DNA of 64,000 bases from Tolypeutes matacus. Its lineage: Eukaryota; Chordata; Mammalia; Cingulata; Chlamyphoridae. The position numbers and the translations under genes were made by a program. Positions 1-11,955 of the stretch are shown one piece after another (positions within the stretch are counted from its first letter, which is position 1; each line of letters begins with the position of its first letter). Location: assembly GCA_026826555.1 (NCBI GenBank), contig JAKSZT010053769.1:1029126-1093125 (forward strand). Direction: 5' to 3'. Below the pieces are notes generated by a model. That model ran no database searches, was not told where the DNA came from, and saw nothing but the letters and a program-made list of their open reading frames with translations.

Positions 1-152
1 TTTTATTTTATTTTATTTTATTTTATTTTATTTTATTTTATTTTATTTTATTTTATTTTATTTTATTTTATTTTATTTTATTTTATATTTTATTTTATTT
101 TATTTTATTTTATTTTATTTTATTTTATTTTATTTTATTTTATTTTATTTTT
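1..152. repeat. (TTTTA)n microsatellite
   Basis: Pentanucleotide TTTTA repeated without a break from the window edge, with one TATAT-type interruption near position 85. It continues beyond the left edge, so its full length is unknown. A retroposon tail read in antisense is a possible origin, but no element body is visible next to it. Confidence 0.95.
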
Positions 153-1924
153 TGTCTTTGTTCCTGCACATGTTCAAGATAGTCAGGAGCCCAGGGCTTA
201 GCTCAGGGATTGTCCACAGTGACCAGTGATGGTTTCAGAGGCCAATTTTGCTCAATCAGTAAATCCTAGGACTTTCATTAGTTGGTTAGTTAAAGATAAA
301 AAGTCTATTATTCCAGTTGGTGTGGTTACAGATATGCATCTTATCACAACTACAGCCATTTTGCTACCATGATCAAACAAACAAACTAGTAAAAACCTGA
401 GAAAATTAGAGAAAAATAGAGCCAGAGCTTTGTCAAACATTGCCTGAAGGCCAATCTGTATGCAAACTGAAAATTGCCTTTAAGTTTAAGCTAATATGAG
501 TTTATTTATTTATTTTATTTTCATTTGTTTTGCACCTCAACGAAAAAAAAAAAAAAAACCTGATACATAAGCAGAGATATAGAAAAATAATTGCATAATT
601 AGCAAATTCTTGCACTTGTGTTCTTCTGCTGGGGTCAGAACATGGTATGTATTCTCTCACACATGTTGAAGATAATGCCTTTAAGCTTTTAACCATACTC
701 ACAGGGAAAGACTGTTGGGAAGGCCTCTGTTTCTAACATGCTTTACAAAGTTGATGCTGATAAGCATTTTTAAATAGTTAAATGCATACTGCTGTTTTCC
801 TTCTTTTATGGTTGAGTGTGAGTCATGCTTCCTGTTAAGCCCAGAAACAGTACCTCTGTTTGAGGTTTTATGATTTGGTAACAAAATAGAAAGCACACTG
901 GAGCTGGAAGCAATCAACGTTTACCAGGCTTACAGACATAAGAAATGCAAATACATTTCAGTTTGCAGGGACGTGGGTTGATGGTTTGACTCAAACACTT
1001 TGCACCCCCAGGAAAAAGGAAGTTAAACCACAGGCTTAATCCTTGACCAAATCGAGGAACATTTTGAACCACAAATTAGAAAATTAAAACTAAAAAGTTT
1101 TCTGCCATTCTAAAACCAAAGAGCTAAGCTCTTACTTCAGAAGCTGGCAGACCTAACCACCTTGGCCCATTTCACTGGATTCTTGCTTACTGGTTTACAT
1201 TTACTGCCCTGCCTCCATCCTGTCTAAGGCAGAACCACTCTAGGAAATCAGAGGCTGGGCTGCAATTAGACTTGAGAGGATATCAGGAGCTTCTCAGTGA
1301 AATTTAATTGCTGAATTTCTGGGGATAACTGCAGGGGGTATTTGGGTTGTCTGGGAAAAAATATTAACCTGAAAATTCACAGTCTTCCTAGTTGTTGTGA
1401 GACCCATTAATTGTAAGGTTAAAGGTAGTTGTATTCCCGTAGAGATGATAATGCTGAAAGAGGTAAGGAAGAGGTGGCACCTATGTCATTCAAGATGCAA
1501 GGTTCTCAGCAAATATTGGTTGATAACAATGATGCATTTATGTTAAGAGGACAAGAGAAATAATAGTTCCTTGAATTCCACAGAGCTTTTACCAGGATAC
1601 TTTTGAGAAAACTGCAACAATTTTTGAGCATTGTTAATTTGGAATTCTTAATATGAGAGAAATAATCAAGAGAACAGATGTTGCTTATGATTCATTAAAA
1701 AGGAATGATTTGGAAATAATGGGGTAGGAAGTAGGTAGCCGACTTTGAGAACCTACAATCTACAAGTCATTTCACAAACTCCAATTTATTTAACCCTCAC
1801 AATTAAAATATCATTGTTTTTTTAGTAAATCAGAGTTTCAGAAATGAAGCATGTTAATCTGTATTTCTACAAAGGTTCTGAGGAAATCTAATGAATGTTT
1901 GAAAGAACTGAAAGCAATATGCAT
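153..1924. other. Intergenic, no gene seen
   Basis: AT-rich sequence without an open frame of protein-like composition, splice-like structure or RNA gene. Short A- and T-runs occur (for example 542-558). No repeat family could be assigned with confidence. Confidence 0.6.
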
Positions 1925-2053
1925 TCATATCTTTCATTAATTCATTCAGTAGATGTTTAATAAGTACTTGTATAATTGTATAATATAGAGAGCAGTAGGA
2001 CTACAGAAGTGAATGAAATAAAAATGCAATTGCTCTCCTCAAGAAGCTATTAC
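1925..2053 (-). mobile_element. L2 LINE 3'-end fragment, antisense, split by an L1
   Basis: The stretch beginning ATTCATTCAGTAGATG and running through the 'tacagaagtgaatgaa' region resembles the reverse complement of the mammalian L2 3' end. It is cut at 2053 by the L1 insertion and appears to resume at 3149. Decay is heavy, as expected for L2. Confidence 0.5.
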
Positions 2054-3148
2054 CTGCAACTGGAAAAAGACTTTGAATAAAAGGGGGAAAAGGTAAAGAC
2101 AAATGAGTTTATATGACTAAGAGACTTCAAAGTGAGTCGGGAGGTCATGCCAGAGGTAACCCTTATGCCCATCTCAGCAGGATATCATAGACTGCAAAGT
2201 AGATACTACCCCAAATAGTGGGGCTCCTGAGGGCTCTGGAGACACCCAGGTCCTATGGTCAGGGCAGATACCTCTGGAGTTTAGTGCCATAGTGGACCCT
2301 ACTTTGAAGTTTATGCTCCTGAGATTGACAGATTTGGACTCAGTTATGGCTTCCCTACACATGGATCATCTGTCCCTTCTATTTGAACCTATAGTTGATG
2401 CTGGAGTTGGTAGGTGTATGTCCAAGAAACTTGAATCTTAGGGCTGTCCATGAGTCAGCTGGGCCATGAGCCACAGCAGAGTTGTAACACCTACTCTCCT
2501 GTTCATTGGACTCACCCAGGACAACTAACAAGGAGGTGGGGATTGACAGCCACTATACCAAAGAAATGAGAGAGTCTACAACTGCAAGCAAGAGAGTCCC
2601 ATCCATCAGCTGTATGGGATTGAAGTCCCCTCTCAATTAGAGGTGGAGTGGACATCACCATCCCAGAATCCTCAGGATTGGGGAATGAACCAGAGTGGAC
2701 TTACTGGTATTCTACAATAGACTTGTTGTGATTCTAGCAATAGATGAAAATACAGCGTTGATGTGGAGGCAGTGGCCACTGGAGGCGCTGGGCGGGGTGG
2801 GGGGGGGGAGGGAAAGACAGGGGTAATATGGGGGCTTTTTCAGGACTTGGGAATCATCCTGAATGGCATTGCAATGACAGGTATATGTCATTATATATCT
2901 TCCCATAGCCTGCAGAATTGTAAACTACAATGGGAACTATGCTGCATGCTCAGTGGCAATGCCTCAGGATGCGTTTATCAATTGCAATGAACGTGCCACG
3001 CTAATGAAGGATGTTGTTTATGTGGGAGGGGTGGTAGGTGTAGGGAGCAGGACATATGGGAATCCCTATATTTTTTGTGTAACATTTGTGTTATCTAAGT
3101 ATCTTTAAAAAAGTAAAAAAATATATTAAAAAAAAAAGAAGCTATTAC
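2041..3148 (+). mobile_element. L1-type 3'-UTR retrotransposon insertion with TSD
   Basis: Insert 2054-3135 is flanked by identical 13-bp direct repeats AAGAAGCTATTAC at 2041-2053 and 3136-3148, and ends in an A-rich tail. It contains a G-rich polypurine tract (about 2786-2822), a usual mark of L1 3' UTRs. Its last 430 bp or so match a second copy at 43639-44088 and an inverted copy at 26994-27537. No reverse-transcriptase frame is present, so this is a 5'-truncated copy. L1 assignment rests on the tract, tail and TSD; the subfamily is not determined. Confidence 0.75.
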
Positions 3149-3195
3149 ATAGCAGAAGAAAACGCATGGAACTGAGTAGTTCCTCTTTAGTATTG

Positions 3196-3325
3196 TTACC
3201 ATGAGCATGGCTATTTCCAATAGAAAAGCCCACCAGATCCAGTGCTACAAAGGAGAAACAAGTCTCAGTGAGAAGTGATTTATTGCAAGCACAATTTCTA
3301 TTGGAAATAGCCGTGCTCGTGGTAA
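3196..3325. repeat. 31-bp inverted repeat with 68-bp spacer
   Basis: Arm 3196-3226 is the reverse complement of arm 3295-3325 at 29 of 31 positions. Both differences are T in the left arm where the right arm (reverse complemented) has C followed by G, as expected from CpG decay of one arm. No known transposon could be assigned. The RNA or single strand would form a long hairpin. Confidence 0.8.
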
Positions 3326-5059
3326 AAATATCTGGAAGGCAAATGCTGTGCCCCTGTTGTCAGGTCCTGAATTTGATTTTTAATACTACTTAAAGGTAAT
3401 AAGTTTGTCTGTTAATGTTTCATGGATGCTGGCAGAAGACACAAGAGTCCTGGTTTAGAGACAAAAGACTATTACTCATTGCACAGCAAGAAATATAAAG
3501 TGGTATCATGTTTGCAATGATTCCCCATGTCCCCCAAGTCCCATGGAGAAGATGCAAAGGTCCCAGATAGATGTCTGGACACATGTTAGAGGAGAAGAAT
3601 GTGGAACTTGGGGGACTTATTGCTTTCATAGTAAACAGTAAGCAAGCCTGCTGCTTGTCACAGAGGGAAAAATTATGTAGTCCCTTAAGAGTTTTCCCTT
3701 CAAGCACTCTGAGAAATAGCAGCAGTAAAGAGGAGTCAGGGGCTTACATTCTTGGCATATCCATCAAGACACATAGGAACATAAGAGGACACACTCACAA
3801 TACCAATCAGAATCGAAAGTGCAATGCTGGAAACACCATATGTTAGTTAGAGCAAGAAGTCCAATCTATCCCCTTTCAATGTTCTAATCATCTCTCTTTA
3901 ACCCTCTAGGGATCCCCATGTCATTACAGTTTTCTGGGGCAAAGGAAGCATCCAGTCTGCCATTTATATATCTCAAGGTGTTGGTGTGAAATGGGATGTT
4001 TACTGCTAAGGAGAACATTTGTGAGGTGCAGCGTGTCTACAGCACAAAGTGCAGCAGTTGCATCTCAGTTCTATGCCCCAAAAGTTAATACATGCTCATC
4101 ACCTTATTGAGAGATCCCAGTTAAAGTACCAAAGGTTCTCAGGTTAAATCTATTTTAATTGTCACAACCTACAGCAAAGGCAGGTAACAACCTGATTAGT
4201 TATGGGGGAGTGGAAGAGAGGACATGGAGATGGGTAGGTTGGCTGGAGGTAGGAATACAACAAGCTCTAGAGTGACCAGAATAAGTCTAATCCAATAGAG
4301 CTTCCTAATACTAAATTATTCAGAGCTGGTGTATTCACTAGGGTTCAATTAATGAAAAACAAAAGGTACTCTATGCATTCCAAGTGTAAAGGGTTTTAAT
4401 ACAGTAAATGAGAGGCTTACACACTCAATGAGAGGGCTCTGGAGCAAAGATCAAAGTAGTTGATATGGTCAACCTCAAAGTTGATGGTTCTCAAAAACTT
4501 TCCAGGAAGCTGATGCAATTCTTAAGAATCTCTGGAAATCCAAACAGCTGCAAAGGAAAAGCGTGGCTTTGGATTAAGGGCTTTTGCACATCTGATACCT
4601 CACCCATCTTTTGTTTTATTTATTTGTTTTTGCATTATTTAAAAGTAGTTCTTCATTTTCTATTTGTTTTAGAATTATATACCAAAATTATGCAACAAGT
4701 TTTATCAGCTTTGCAGCTCAGATAGTTGCCCTGAGAAGACAGCATACTTCTTTGATTAGCCATATCATGACTATATTTGAATAAATGTGTCCTCTGAAGG
4801 AAAGGTTCACTAACCACCAGCTCATGGCTGTTTTCCAAGGACAAGAATAGGATTCTTTGCAACTGTTAGTGTCTGAAATTTCTTTTCTGTTCTGTAGAGC
4901 ATGGCATGTCCTTTTCTTCAGAAGTTCCAGATTCACTCCTCATAGAAAGAACCTCACTCCTGCCAATGACAGATCTGCTGTTGGATCCTATGTCTTCTCT
5001 GCCACTTTATTTTGTTTACCCAGCTGTTGAACTGTGTTGAATGTCTGCTGTGCCTCAGC
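3326..5059. other. Intergenic, no gene seen
   Basis: Unique-looking AT-rich DNA. Around 4330-4460 there is a weak resemblance to LTR-end sequence (an 'actagggttcaatt' start), too decayed to call. No coding signal. Confidence 0.5.
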
Positions 5060-5319
5060 TTTTTTTTTTTTTTTTTAGTTCCCTTTTTACTTAAATCTTC
5101 TCCCACTTTCTTGGAATCCCTTAGTCTCTTTTTTAGGACATACTGGGGATTGAACCCAGGACCTCATACATGGGAAGCAGGTGCTTAACCACTGAGCTAC
5201 ATCCACTCCCCAATGAGAGTCGGTTTTTTCATTTGTTTTTAAGAGGTACCAGTGATCAAGCCCAGGACCTCATACATGGAAAGCAGGCCCTCAACCATTT
5301 GAGCTATATCTGCTCCCCC
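5060..5319 (-). mobile_element. tRNA-Ala-derived SINE, dimeric, antisense
   Basis: Two tandem tRNA-like units read on the minus strand, about 5135-5211 and 5240-5318, each with a B-box-like GGTTCAATCC-type segment and an A-box GTAGCTCAGTGGTT-type segment. A poly(T) at 5060-5076 on the plus strand is the antisense A-tail. Both units belong to the same family as the SINEs at 14.3, 17.3, 18.6, 20.4, 24.5, 24.9, 30.6 and 58.2 kb. Confidence 0.8.
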
Positions 5320-6627
5320 ATAAATTGTTTCTGAAATCCTTTCTTCCCCAGTAGCAGGGGACCTGGTTTTCACTTTAGCACACATCACACTTTCAATGAC
5401 CACTTTAAACTGGAAGACAAGTAGCATATATGAAGCAAGTCTCTGAGATAGATGAAGCAGGAGCCACACTTCCTCAGTTTCAATCTAATTGAGATGCTCA
5501 GTGGCTCTATCTGAAAGGCCTCCTTTTAAACTGCTCTGGCAAATGATTGATTCAATCTGTGACTTATGAAAACACTATTTAAGTGGCATCAACTCTTTTC
5601 TTCCATTACTGTCAACCTCTTTTAAACTGCTGGGTGTTAGTAATCAGCACTGATTTCTTTCATTTAGTGAGACTAGAAACCCTTGGTAACAGAGTCAGAA
5701 ATAGACCCTTGATGTGAATTTTCCATAATAATTCATCAAGTTTTGTACCTCTTTTGCTGCACCTGTTGATCGCTTATATGTGGATTGCCTAATTTCTTCT
5801 TTGCCTATACCTGTACTAGCCAATCTCTTATTTTTCTTTCTTCTGGGTTCCATTCTAAATTATTTTCTAAAATTTCACTTGGTCCCTGAACTTTTCATTT
5901 TCTTCTTAAATCCATGACTTTCACTCCATTTGCTGTCTATATTTCCTATAGAGCTGTGAATTCTGATACATTTATGTGTACTATAGCATTTGTGACTCAA
6001 TGAACACTACATAAATTTTATGAACATTTCAAATGATTAGGGTATTAGTACTGAGTGGTTAAACTCTTAGGAGTTCAATTTTATTCAAAAATTGAATTTT
6101 GTTAATGCAGCATAAATTTGGTGATACAGAGATACAAGATAAAACAAAAAACATCTACAGCGAAAGTAAACTTAGCACATTCCTTAAAGAGCCAGTTTAT
6201 TAGCTCTGTAAAGAACATAACTGTCATTACATCCACAACCCTCTTTCATGAAAAACTGAAATCAAGAAATTTGGATTGATTTACCTAACTGGTTATACAG
6301 TTAATTTAGCTATTTCTTGAAACCAGGTCTGCTGATTCACGATCCAGGACTCTTTGTAGATTCATAAGGCCTGAACATGTGGAAAAAGAGAAAAGCATTT
6401 CCAAAATGTCTTTTCTTCCATTGATAAGATAATGCATCATTATTCCTGGTTCTGACCCCTTAGCCAGAATGACTGGGGCTTGTTCTCTCTTGTACATCAT
6501 TATTTCCACCAGTGATTTACAAACATGAGGATCAGAGTATAACTAATCTTTAAATCTAGCAGCCTTCCCTTCTTTCCTATTGACTTTAACCTACAAAAGT
6601 TCTCAGGGCAAGCTAAGTCAAAAGCAT
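5320..6627. other. Intergenic, no gene seen
   Basis: AT-rich unique sequence with no recognisable gene, RNA or well-preserved repeat. Confidence 0.55.
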
Positions 6628-6838
6628 TAATCTAAAGCAGGATTTTTCATCCTTCCACTATTGAAAATCAGGCCTGGATAATTCTTTGCTTGGGCAGGAG
6701 AGGAGGCTATCCTGTGTATTATAGGATGTTTAGCAGCATCTCTGGCCTCTACCCAGTAACATCCCCTTGATGTGACAAAATGACTGGACATTGCCAAATG
6801 TCTCCTGAAGGACAAAATCACCCCCAGTTCAGAACCAC
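6628..6838 (-). mobile_element. MER20-type hAT DNA transposon
   Basis: The stretch containing TAGGATGTTTAGCAGCATC, CTGGCCTCTACCCAGTA and GACATTGCCAAATGTCTCC matches, in reverse orientation, what I remember of the eutherian MER20 consensus. It ends near the characteristic GTTCAGAACCACT terminus. It is non-autonomous and has no coding capacity. Confidence 0.8.
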
Positions 6839-6852
6839 TTAGTCTAAAGCCT

Positions 6853-7014
6853 TGCTACTCAAAGTGTGGTCCTGAACAAAAAAATTTCACCTGAGAGCAT
6901 ATAAGAAATACAGTCTCTTGGGTCCCCATCCCAGACCTACTTAATCAGAAAATACATTTCAACAAGACACCGAGATGATTCATGTGCCCGCTAAACTTTG
7001 AGAATCTCTGATCT
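6853..7014. mobile_element. MER5A-type hAT-Charlie element
   Basis: It begins TGCTACTCAAAGTGTGGTCC and ends ACTTTGAGAATCTCTG, which are near-complementary MER5A-like termini. The internal 'cagacctacttaatcagaa' segment also fits. It lies 14 bp from the MER20 copy, so two hAT-derived elements sit end to end. Confidence 0.8.
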
Positions 7015-8251
7015 AACGTTACAGAGCAACAGAGTGGCATTTCAGAGTCTGCTTTAGCAAAATTATTCTCACAAGATATATAGGAAGACTGACAAAGAAC
7101 AGACTATAGACACATGGTGAAAAGTACAGTGAGCTCAGGTCAAGAGCTGCCCATACGTCTTTTTTGTTATCTCTTAAGAAATACCCACTTAGTTTACTTG
7201 CTTATCTAATTGGTGAGTGCCTGATAGCCACTGAGCTTTGTTTCAACCAAGGATGATTGAAAAAATTAAATGAACCTAATTCTGGCCATCCCCTCTGCTT
7301 TTTGTGCTGCTGGCAACTAGGATTGCAAGGTAATCCAGAAGCCAATGCCACCTTGCAGAATTGGGAATCATGAAACTTCTAGAAGTGTTCCAGGAACCTG
7401 ATCTACATGCTAGCTTTCGAGGAAGGGATGTCCTAATGTTTAAATTCAGACAGCAGACAGGAATTCACTTGCCCAGTTCCAACATTAATAAACCGAGTAG
7501 TTTGATTCCTTTTTGGTTATCAATTTATTGTGTATTATGTATAAGACAAGTGGAATGAGAAAGAGGGATAAATAATTTGCACACACAAATCTCTAAAACC
7601 GATATGTGAGGTGATAGAGCTAAAGGGAACACAATCTTACAAATAAGCAATAGATGCAGTCGCTCAACACAAAGCAAACCAAGGGCATATTGGGTGCTCG
7701 AGAAAAACGTCATGTATTTCTTACCTTATTCTTTGCTGTTTCAGTAACTTGCTAAGTGAGCCATACTTAGGAGCTAATAAAACATGGTGGTTGAGGAAAC
7801 TTTGGAAAAGTAGAACTAACAATTAGTTGTAAGAACCACATTGTAGGAAAGAAGAAGAAAAGAGTTCACCCACCTTGACTGAGTACCCCTACACCCCAAT
7901 TTCTTACTACATCACAATGTCAGCTTGTCTTTTACATGTGAGTATCTTCAAGCCCATTCCCAGATCTTTGTCAGCAGGTGCAGAAGTGCCTCGTGACGCT
8001 CAGGGAATATGAGCGACCGTGACTCACAGTAGGGGAGGGCAAAGTCGACTTGAAAGTTGTAAGTTAGAACACTTCCAGAAATCTATTTGAAAGAAGTAGT
8101 GAAAACATATATTTGAAAAGGTCACAATATTTGTCCAGGGGAATAAAACATTAATGTTTCTTTGTATGCTGAGATTTTTAAAATTTGAGAATGTGTGACT
8201 TGAATTCCTTTTCATTCAAGTGGTTCCTTGATGTTTTGCAGACATCTTGCA
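7015..8251. other. Intergenic, no gene seen
   Basis: Unique sequence with no convincing exon. Open frames here are short and lack conserved motifs. Confidence 0.55.
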
Positions 8252-8424
8252 TGCACTACTTTAATAGCTGTGGGATCTTAGGCAGGTTATTTAATTTTTC
8301 TCAGCCTCTGTTGTGTCAACTGCAAAAGGAAACAATACTTCAGAGAATGTTTATTGGAATTAAACGAAATAATATAGGCTAAGCATTTAGCATAGATTAC
8401 AAGATACATTAAGAGCTTAATAAA
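8252..8424 (+). mobile_element. MIR SINE
   Basis: The order 'gctgtgggatcttaggca', 'tcagcctctgttgtg' and a 3' end 'gcttaataaatggcagctat' follows the MIR core and tail. It is heavily diverged, as expected for this Mesozoic family. Confidence 0.8.
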
Positions 8425-8439
8425 TGGCAGCTATTTTAG

Positions 8440-8860
8440 TTATCTCCTGTAGTCTGTCCTTTGTCAATCTTCCTACATGTGATGTGAGATTAATTTTGCT
8501 AAAGCACAATTCTGAAAATGCCATTCCACTGCTAACTCACACACCTTCAGGGACTCCTTGCTGCTTCCTCATACTGCAAGCATTTTCTAACCTTCAAATT
8601 TTTGCTTTTGTTTTTCTTTCATCTAAAAACAAAACAAAAAGTATTTAATTCTCTCTTCCATTATCATTGTCAAAATCCTATTTGTGCTTCTAGCGTACAC
8701 AAAAGTTACTTCCTCCATAAAACCTTTTCCAACCTTTTAGGCTGAGGAGATGCTTTCCTCTGCCGAATCCTTTGGTATAAATCCTTCTCCTTACTCGTGG
8801 CAAACTCCTTCGAATCAGGGATTGTGTCTTTCTCAATCTGCTACTTTATATTGTGCTTAA
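8440..8860 (+). mobile_element. L2 LINE 3' region
   Basis: The sequence follows the L2 3' end in sense: 'cattccactgctaact', 'cttcctccataaaacc' and 'tcagggattgtgtctttc'. A poorly matching, perhaps inserted, stretch lies near 8590-8650. Confidence 0.6.
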
Positions 8861-8861
8861 G

Positions 8862-9058
8862 AGGACTTGCGTTCACATACTGATTTTGTCACTACATAGG
8901 TATGGGTGTAAACTGAGGATGTTAGTTAATCTCTCAAAACTCTCTCTCGAATTTTCTCATCCACAAAGCATGACCTGTAGGCCTTACCTTGAATGATTTG
9001 ACTGAAAGTTGAATAAGAAATACATGTATCCTCCTGAGTAATGATAGCTGATAATATT
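8862..9058 (+). mobile_element. Probable second MIR SINE
   Basis: A weaker match to the MIR plan: 'tttgtcactacataggt', a 'gttagttaatctctcaaa' core and 'tttctcatccacaaagc'. Orientation is the same as the MIR at 8252. Divergence is high. Confidence 0.5.
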
Positions 9059-9162
9059 GTTATCTAGGACAGCTAAAAGCTTATAGTGCTGACTAAATGT
9101 CAAAAGTCTTGCAAGAAACTTGTAAAGAATTTGGCGTCATTGCAATATATGGAGATACCTAC

Positions 9163-9853
9163 TGCTATGGGCTGAATTGTGTCCTCCTGAAAGACATGTT
9201 CAAGTCCTGATTCCCACTCCTGTGAAATGACGGGACTCCTTTGAGAGGACTTCTTATAATTTCAATAAGAAAGACATTGTAGACTTCTTTGCAGGACTGA
9301 ATATCATAGACATTACTTTTGTCACGGACTACAGAGGGAGAAGAAACACAGGAGAAGCCTATGTGTAATTTGAAGAACCAGAAATGGCCAAACAAGCTGG
9401 GCTGCAACACAGGGAAGAAATTGGTAACAGGTATATAGATAGTTCCAAGCATTAAGAATGACGTTTAAACTTCATTACATATTTATATATTTGAAAATAA
9501 GATCTTTGAAGATGTTATTCGTTAAGATGAGGACAAACTGGATTAGAGCAGGCCATAATCCAACATGACTGGTATCTTATACAAAGAGGAAATTTGGATA
9601 CAAGCTGATAGCAGAGAAGTCAGCTATGAGTTGGAGGTAAAGACTGTGTTATCCCACAAGCCAAAGAACATCATGGATTGCTGTCAAGCCACCACTAGAA
9701 ACCCACAGCTTTCAAAGGGAGCATGGCCCTGTTGACACCTCGATTTCAGTCTTCTGGCCTCCAAAACTGTGAGACAATAAATTTCTGTTGTTTTTAGCTA
9801 CCCCAGTTTGTGGTAATTTTTTACTTGAGCCCTAGGAATTTAAGACTCCTACA
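9163..9853 (+). mobile_element. MLT1-like (MaLR) solo LTR, interrupted
   Basis: Starts TGCTATGGGCTGAATTGTGT and ends ...ACTCCTACA, the TG...CA ends of a MaLR/ERVL-type LTR. The 3' half has the MLT1 hallmarks: 'ccaacatgactggta', 'cctccaaaactgtgaga', 'aataaatttctgttgtt'. A GRSF1-derived block at about 9226-9480 separates the two LTR halves. No internal retroviral genes are attached. Confidence 0.75.
9226..9480 (+). pseudogene. GRSF1: GRSF1 RRM-coding fragment, dead
   Basis: Conceptual translation on the plus strand gives a run resembling the second quasi-RRM of GRSF1, the G-rich RNA-binding factor of mitochondrial RNA granules. Visible pieces include KKDIVDFFAGLNIIDITFV, then DYRGRRNTGEAYV, a TAA stop, FEEPEMAKQA, and HREEIGNRYI. 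A one-base loss near 9251, the in-frame stop after AYV and an indel after RYI kill the frame. It is intronless across this piece, so probably retrotransposed, but only an internal coding segment is present. There is no start, no 3' UTR and no A-tail. It sits inside the MLT1-like LTR and therefore postdates it. The hnRNP H/F family is the nearest alternative, but the peptide fits GRSF1 better as I remember it. Confidence 0.75.
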
Positions 9854-11955
9854 TTCCCACAGAGAAAAACTTTTTGAGCCAGATTCACAAAGAGAAAAAG
9901 AAATAAGGGACACTTTGTGTAAGACTAAGGAAATAGTGGTCACTACTGGTCAAGAAGAACAGACAGCAATTGTGCAGAATTAAGCTACAGATCCTACCTT
10001 TGACTTTTCAGTCATGCCACACAATTAGCCAGAAAAGCCATTTTCAAATATCAAGGGCAATACAAATAGTTATCATCATCACTCATTCTTCAAAGCAGTG
10101 ACCTTTACTTTGGGCTAGTTCCTTTGGCAAGGAAGTTTGGCACGAAGCTACTAAAGTAACATTAAACTGCAAAGGTCTCTTCTTGTGACTATACTATCTT
10201 GATAGCAATTTAACAAAATACTTAATTTCAGACTCAGAAGTAAAATGCATAAGACAACCCACCTGAAACTCTCAGACAGCATATTTATCAAAACGAGTTA
10301 AAACCACCTTCTGAGTAATTGCTGTGGAGGTGTTTTACCACAGCAGACAGGCACATTTTCTGTGGGTTGAGCGATTGATCACTAAGTTCTAGTAACAGGT
10401 GCATCTTGCTTCTGGGGCCTTGAAACATGACAGCCTGCAGAAAGACTATTAAAATCGTTTTGCTAACACAGAAAAATCAATTGTTCTCCACAAGGAGGTA
10501 CCCTCCAGCACAATCGATATACGATAGTACAATGCTGGGCTGTGAGCCTTGTGAACAGATTTAAGCTTTTGATTAGGTAAAATGTATAGAGGGGACCTTT
10601 TTCATCTCTCTGATGGACTAAGGGAGATAAAGATGTATTTTGCTGTAAGTTGCATTATGTTTTCCTTTAGTAGATCATCTTGTTAAAAGGAAGGTTTTTA
10701 CTTTTTAGTGCAATCCTTTACAGGGTATCATTTTACCTGTTTTCAGATCAAAGTGTACAATGGAGACAGAGATGGTAAGGGGCATACTTATGAAACTAGG
10801 AATCGAAATGGAGAGTCACATGGGAACAGGAACACTATCAGTTCCATTGTTAAGAGATCTAGTTGAAAAATATATAATATTTGTGATCTTTCTGCTAAAT
10901 ATAAGAGATATCTAGGTTGAGATGTCAGTCAGGTCTTTGTACATTCTGTGCATTTTTCTACCAACAAATCAATAATCGCCTGTCATTCACAGACATATTT
11001 TAAGAGTAAAAAATGGTATTTTCACGGTATTTACAGCCTCCATATAAAGCTTTATTTATGCAACAACAATCTTTGAAGCAGGAATAAAACTCAATTCAGG
11101 ATGCTAATGGGGGCAAAACATACTCTCAGCAACAAAGAACTTTATGCTGAGAACATGAAGTGCTTTATTATTCAAAGGTGTTATAGCTGAGTAGTGTGGA
11201 CAAAAACGCATTGAGCAATTGTCAGTAACTTTTCATACTTAGCTAGAATTTGTGTTCATTACAGATTCGAAATCCAATATAAAAAATGTTAAATGGTCAT
11301 ATTTTATAAAATCAGCATCATAATTCAGTATTTTGGGGAGAAAATAACCATATGTATTATTTGAGTATAAAAAAAATTAAACAGGTTTTGTAATTTACAT
11401 GATGTTGGCAGTTCCCGTGATTTAAGGGATAATTTTTTGTTCAACTTAGATCAGCCCATAAGTATCATTCACTAATATTTCCAATTTCTTGAATTTGAGC
11501 TTAACCTGATTAATCTCTGGTTGATCTTGCCTCTTGTGAGGCTGAATTAACCAGACAGAAATCAAGCTGATTGCCAGAAAGAAAGCAATGTGGTTCTCAG
11601 CCCATGCAACCAAAATAAAGATCCGGAAGTATGACATGCAGTGTTAGGGACTGAGGCCAAAATTCTAAGGCAACAGCATGCTATAGAGTCAAAGCCAGGG
11701 AAGTTCTATGAGAATATTTGCTCTAACAGCTGCCCACTTTTCAACTGGAATAGCTTAGACAAGCTATAAATTATCCCTGATCTGCTTCTCCAGAAGAGAA
11801 CTGTGTTCATCACTGTTCAGACACACTAACAATTCATAAGTTTTACTATGGAAATACTAAAGGGAGTTCTTCAGCCAGAATGATATTGATACCAGATAGA
11901 ATTATAGTAATGCAAGAAAAGTGGCAAAGCAACAGAAACAGCAAATCTAAATTGA
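9854..11955. other. Repeat-poor intergenic stretch, possible conserved noncoding DNA
   Basis: Few or no recognisable repeats over about 2 kb, unlike the flanks. The 10300-10640 part looks well mixed in composition. No exon or RNA gene is seen. A regulatory role is only a guess, based on position downstream of ETV1 and repeat poverty. Confidence 0.4.

Noticed and set aside
9165..9452. 95-codon minus-strand open frame
   Set aside because: Antisense shadow of the GRSF1-derived fragment and LTR.
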